Below are positions 61,211 to 64,000 of a stretch of 64,000 nt of DNA, one piece after another (the stretch's first letter is position 1; each line of letters begins with the position of its first letter). Below the pieces are notes generated by a model, which saw nothing but the letters and a program-made list of their open reading frames with translations, made no database searches and had not been told where the DNA came from. Source of the stretch: Sulfopaludibacter sp035606355 (GTDB lineage: Bacteria > Acidobacteriota > Terriglobia > Bryobacterales > Bryobacteraceae); assembly GCA_035606355.1 (NCBI GenBank), contig DATNFO010000010.1, positions 1 through 64,000 on the forward strand, given 5' to 3'. Position numbers and translations under genes: made by a program.

Positions 61211-61633
61211 TTACTCTGCGACGCCGCGAAGCAGGCGGCGCGCGGTGACCACGTCCACAAGCAGAAAATGCACGCAGGAGAGGATATCGTCCTCATCGTC
61301 CGCGCCCATATCCTGCAGCACGCAGAAGTTGTTCAGCGTGATGGCGACTTTGCCCTGCCGGGCATCGTAGAGCTGGAAGTGCGATGTCGAAATGCCGTTG
61401 GTCGCCGCAAGCATGGTGGCGAGCGCTTCCCTGGTGAGCGCCGCTTCCTGCACTACCGTACAGGGCAGCGAAAAGAACAGAATCTGCCCTTGCAGCACGG
61501 CCTGTAAGGTCACGCCGCTGGAGACTTCGCGGATCTGGAGGGTGTCTGGCGCCGGTTCGGTAACTTCGTAGCCGCGCTCGGCCAGCAGCGCGTGAATGTG
61601 CCCCACGGAGGGGGCCGTTGTGGTGGCTGTCAT
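61211..61633 (-). CDS. yjfI: YjfI/DUF2170 family protein
   Basis: The 140-aa protein resembles E. coli YjfI (DUF2170): a soluble alpha/beta domain with QILFFSLPCTVVQEAALTRE, LYDARQGKVAITLNNFCVLQ and an acidic LQDMGADDEDD. Its function is not established; it is regularly encoded next to PspA-like proteins. Here it is first in the five-gene operon. The ribosome site before ATG 61633 is weak. A family B hairpin lies between it and the sigma-54 regulator gene. Confidence 0.8.
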   Translation of the reverse strand: MTATTTAPSVGHIHALLAERGYEVTEPAPDTLQIREVSSGVTLQAVLQGQILFFSLPCTVVQEAALTREALATMLAATNGISTSHFQLYDARQGKVAITLNNFCVLQDMGADDEDDILSCVHFLLVDVVTARRLLRGVAE

Positions 61634-61695
61634 AGCTTTTTGGCAGTACTCAACATCAGGATACGCTTTTCGGTCCGCGAATGTTCCAAGTATCC

Positions 61696-61713
61696 GCCGG
61701 TCTCCTGACCGGT
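61696..61713. repeat. Family B hairpin between regulator end and yjfI
   Basis: GCCGGTC-TCCT-GACCGGT forms a 6-bp perfect stem plus one G-T pair, loop TCCT, ending five bases before the stop of the sigma-54 regulator gene (minus strand). It fits a transcript-end role for the regulator message, upstream of the separately promoted PspA operon. Confidence 0.75.
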
Positions 61714-61717
61714 GGCG

Positions 61718-63022
61718 TTACAACTTCATCCGTTCCAGCTTCCGGTACAACGTCTTCCGTTCGATCCCCAAAATCTGGGCCGCCTTGCTCTTATTGCCGC
61801 CGGTCGCCGAGAGCACCCTCCGAATCTGGTCCTCTTCCGCATCCGCAAGTGTCTCCACGGGCTTCTCGCGCGACTCCATTACGGTGAGCGCCTGATGCAC
61901 GTTTTCAGCGTCGATACGATCCGTGAGAATGGCCAGCCGCTCCACCATGTGCTGAAGCTGCCGCACGTTGCCGGGCCAGGTGTAATCCTGCAGCGCCTTG
62001 ATGCCCGATTCCATCAGCTTGCTCTCGCGCCCGTATTTCGCGTTGTATTTGTTAACGAAGAAATGCACCAGCAGTGGAATATCGCTGCGGCGCTCCCGCA
62101 GCGGCGGCAGCACGATGCGCAGCGTGTTCAAGCGATACCAAAGGTCCTCGCGGAACTTGCCTTCGTCCACTAGGCGCTGCAGATTGCGATTGGTCGCCGC
62201 GACAACCCGCACATCCACCTCGCGATAGCGCGACGAACCCACGGGGCGAATCTCGTGCCCTTCCAAAAAGCGCAGCAGCGCAAGCTGGAAGTTGGAGTCG
62301 ATCTCGCCGATCTCATCCAGGAACACGGTGCCCCGATTGGCCGCTTCGAAAACGCCGACGCGGTCGCGATCCGCTCCGGTATATGCGCCGCGCACCGCCC
62401 CGAACAACTCGCTTTCCAGCAGCGACGGCGCGATGGAGCCGCAGTCCACCGGAATAAACGCCTGCCCCGAACGGCGGCTGTTGCGCCAGATCATGCGCGC
62501 CACTACTTCCTTGCCCGTGCCCGTTTCGCCTTCGATCACCACGGTGGCATCCGTCGGCGCTACGCGTGCGATCGTCTTGTAAATCTCCACCATTCCCGCC
62601 GAGCTGCCGATCGCTTCGCTCTCCGGCAGGTCCTCTTCCGCCGCTTCCTCTTCGCCGCCGGCGCGCGATGCTTCGGCGCGCTCGATGGCGTCGGTCAGCA
62701 CGTCCAGGTCAAAGGGTTTCGCGATGTAGTCGAACGCGCCGCCGCGTGTTGCCGCCATGGTGGTCTCCATGGTGCCGCGGCCAGTCATCAGGATTACGGA
62801 GCAGTTCGGGTCCTTGCGTTTCGCCGCGTCCAGAACGTCCAGGCCGGTGCGTTCATCGATGTATATATCGCTAATGACGATGGGGTACGCGATGAGGCGG
62901 AGCCTGTCCATCGCCTCGCCGGTGGTGGATACCGCGTCCACCTCATATCCCTTTTCCTCCAGCGCTGTAAGGATGGTGAATTGCAGCGCCGGATCGTCCT
63001 CTACCAGTAAAAGTTTCTGCAT
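61718..63022 (-). CDS. NtrC-family sigma-54-dependent response regulator
   Basis: The 434-aa protein has a receiver (D52 in VISDIYIDERTG, K in IAKPFD), an AAA+ sigma-54 activation domain (~145-375; Walker A GETGTGKE, Walker B VFLDEIGEID, sigma-54 loop GAYTGA in place of GAFTGA), and a Fis-type helix-turn-helix (GGNKSKAAQILGIERKTLYR, C-terminus). It activates sigma-54 promoters on phosphorylation. The kinase gene upstream overlaps its start (TGATG), so they are a cognate pair. Possible target is the PspA operon downstream, by analogy with PspF control; no clear -24/-12 site was found before yjfI. Confidence 0.93.
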   Translation of the reverse strand: MQKLLLVEDDPALQFTILTALEEKGYEVDAVSTTGEAMDRLRLIAYPIVISDIYIDERTGLDVLDAAKRKDPNCSVILMTGRGTMETTMAATRGGAFDYIAKPFDLDVLTDAIERAEASRAGGEEEAAEEDLPESEAIGSSAGMVEIYKTIARVAPTDATVVIEGETGTGKEVVARMIWRNSRRSGQAFIPVDCGSIAPSLLESELFGAVRGAYTGADRDRVGVFEAANRGTVFLDEIGEIDSNFQLALLRFLEGHEIRPVGSSRYREVDVRVVAATNRNLQRLVDEGKFREDLWYRLNTLRIVLPPLRERRSDIPLLVHFFVNKYNAKYGRESKLMESGIKALQDYTWPGNVRQLQHMVERLAILTDRIDAENVHQALTVMESREKPVETLADAEEDQIRRVLSATGGNKSKAAQILGIERKTLYRKLERMKL

Positions 63023-64000
63023 CAATGCCGTTCCACGGCCGTCGGGGCCGTAACCGCGGCGGGCACCACCAGCGTGAAGCAGGAACCGACGCCCGGCTCG
63101 CTGGTAACTTCCACCTGCCCTCCATGGGTTTCTACGATCTGTTGGACGATGCTGAGTCCGATTCCGGTGCCCGCTTCGCCCGATTGCTCCGCCTTCTTTG
63201 TGCGGTAGAACTTCTGGAAAATCTGTTTGACTTCCTTTTGGTCCATGCCGATACCCTGGTCCAGAACCGCGATTCGAATGAACCCGTCCTGTTTGCGCGC
63301 CGATACCGTGACCTGGGTTTCGCGGGGGGAGTACTTCACCGCATTAGTAAGTAGATTGTAGCAGGCGTACTCCAATAGTTCGCGATCGCCTGTGAACTGT
63401 AAGTCGCCGCCGATGGGCTGCACAGTCACCACGATTTGTTTGCGCTCCGCCAGCGGCCGCGCGCGTTCTGCGCATAACTCCACCAAGTCGCGCACCGCGA
63501 TAGCCTCCCGCTTGAGTTCCATCTGCCCGGCGCTGAGCCGCTCCACATTGAGAAACACTTCCACCATACGCGCCAGCCGCTTGGACTCCGAATTGATCAT
63601 GCCCGCGATCTGCTTGCGCTTGTCTTCATTCAGCGCATACCGCGACATGAGCTCGCTGGAGCCCTGAATGGTGGAAAGCGGAGTACGCATTTCGTGCGTG
63701 ACAAACTGCATCGCCTGCTGATACCGCGTTCGCGACGCCTGTTCAATTCGCCAGTTACGCCGCACCACTAAGTGGTAATAGGCCGCCGCGGTAAGTGTGC
63801 CGAACCATGCGGTAAAGAACGGCGTCGAGAACGCCAGCACATGATGGTAGGCGAAACTGACATACGGAGCGGCAACCGCGATGCCGATCACCGCCAGCCC
63901 TCCGGCGTATGCCCACCATCCGGGAAGATATCGAAACGCGAGGCCCGCCGCGGCCATCAGAGCGAGGCTCAACAGCAAGGCCCAGACCATGGGAACGTCG
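63022..64000 (-). CDS. Sensor histidine kinase, partial at window edge
   Basis: At least 322 residues are encoded and the 5' end lies beyond the window. Visible are three to four membrane helices (ALLLSLALMAAAGLAF, YAGGLAVIGIAVAAPYV, FTAWFGTLTAAAYYHLVV), HisKA with the His in QFVTHEMRTPLSTIQG, and HATPase (N-box NLLTNAVKYS, G-boxes DQGIGMDQ and GTGIGLSI). The helix arrangement resembles the end of a CHASE2 sensor region, so an extracytoplasmic CHASE2 domain may be encoded upstream. ATG 63990 is probably internal. It pairs with the sigma-54 regulator. Confidence 0.88.
   Translation of the reverse strand, partial: DVPMVWALLLSLALMAAAGLAFRYLPGWWAYAGGLAVIGIAVAAPYVSFAYHHVLAFSTPFFTAWFGTLTAAAYYHLVVRRNWRIEQASRTRYQQAMQFVTHEMRTPLSTIQGSSELMSRYALNEDKRKQIAGMINSESKRLARMVEVFLNVERLSAGQMELKREAIAVRDLVELCAERARPLAERKQIVVTVQPIGGDLQFTGDRELLEYACYNLLTNAVKYSPRETQVTVSARKQDGFIRIAVLDQGIGMDQKEVKQIFQKFYRTKKAEQSGEAGTGIGLSIVQQIVETHGGQVEVTSEPGVGSCFTLVVPAAVTAPTAVERH

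Noticed and set aside
61634..61720. Sigma-54 promoter upstream of yjfI
   Set aside because: No GG-N10-GC pair with acceptable flanks was found on the minus strand.

Overview
The window is high-GC bacterial DNA that most resembles an Acidobacteriota genome of the Solibacter/Bryobacter type. This is an inference from content: an Oar-like TonB-dependent receptor with a carboxypeptidase-regulatory N-terminus, many secreted plant-polysaccharide hydrolases, Ig/TIG/InlB-like surface proteins, a CHAT-TPR protein, sigma/anti-sigma pairs with 4-bp overlaps, and dense intergenic palindromes. No phage, transposase or CRISPR genes were found.

Layout. 1-480 is a palindrome plus five tandem 75-76 bp repeats. 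490-11440 (all minus) holds a radical SAM protein, a hybrid kinase, a thioredoxin-reductase-like protein, two tandem GH27 alpha-galactosidases, a GH51 arabinofuranosidase, a DUF1223 protein, a deoxyribosyltransferase-like protein and a sigma/anti-sigma pair. 11889-15920 (plus) holds a CE8 pectinesterase and an M20 peptidase. 16013-26573 (minus) holds a formate dehydrogenase cluster (NrfD, FdhB and a selenocysteine FdhA read through an in-frame TGA at 21804-21806), a beta-propeller protein and a phosphorelay kinase and regulator; a separate Hpt protein lies divergently at 26736. Then come an Oar-like receptor (27217-30750), tRNA-Gln (31694-31767), a frameshifted nucleotidyltransferase, an InlB-like surface protein, a CHAT-TPR protein, a TIG protein and a second sigma/anti-sigma pair.

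39915-57070 is mainly glycan breakdown: a GH2-GH16 fusion, a PL26-like rhamnogalacturonan lyase in an operon with a TIM-barrel isomerase, an oxidoreductase and a transporter, then GH35, GH28, a CBM9-like/PKD protein, a microcompartment-type pair (PduP-like acylating aldehyde dehydrogenase and class II aldolase) and a tannase/feruloyl esterase. Together these would strip pectin and arabinogalactan side chains, cut the backbone and route deoxysugars through lactaldehyde. 57400-61633 is a five-gene PspA/YjfI membrane-stress-like operon, followed by a sigma-54 response regulator and a sensor kinase that runs off the window edge.

Two non-coding families stand out. Family A is a 33-nt-arm palindrome flanked by direct repeats (four loci). 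Family B is a set of short hairpins whose stems differ in sequence but whose loops nearly always contain GGA/TCC, placed mostly at gene 3' ends; one locus folds as a four-way cloverleaf.
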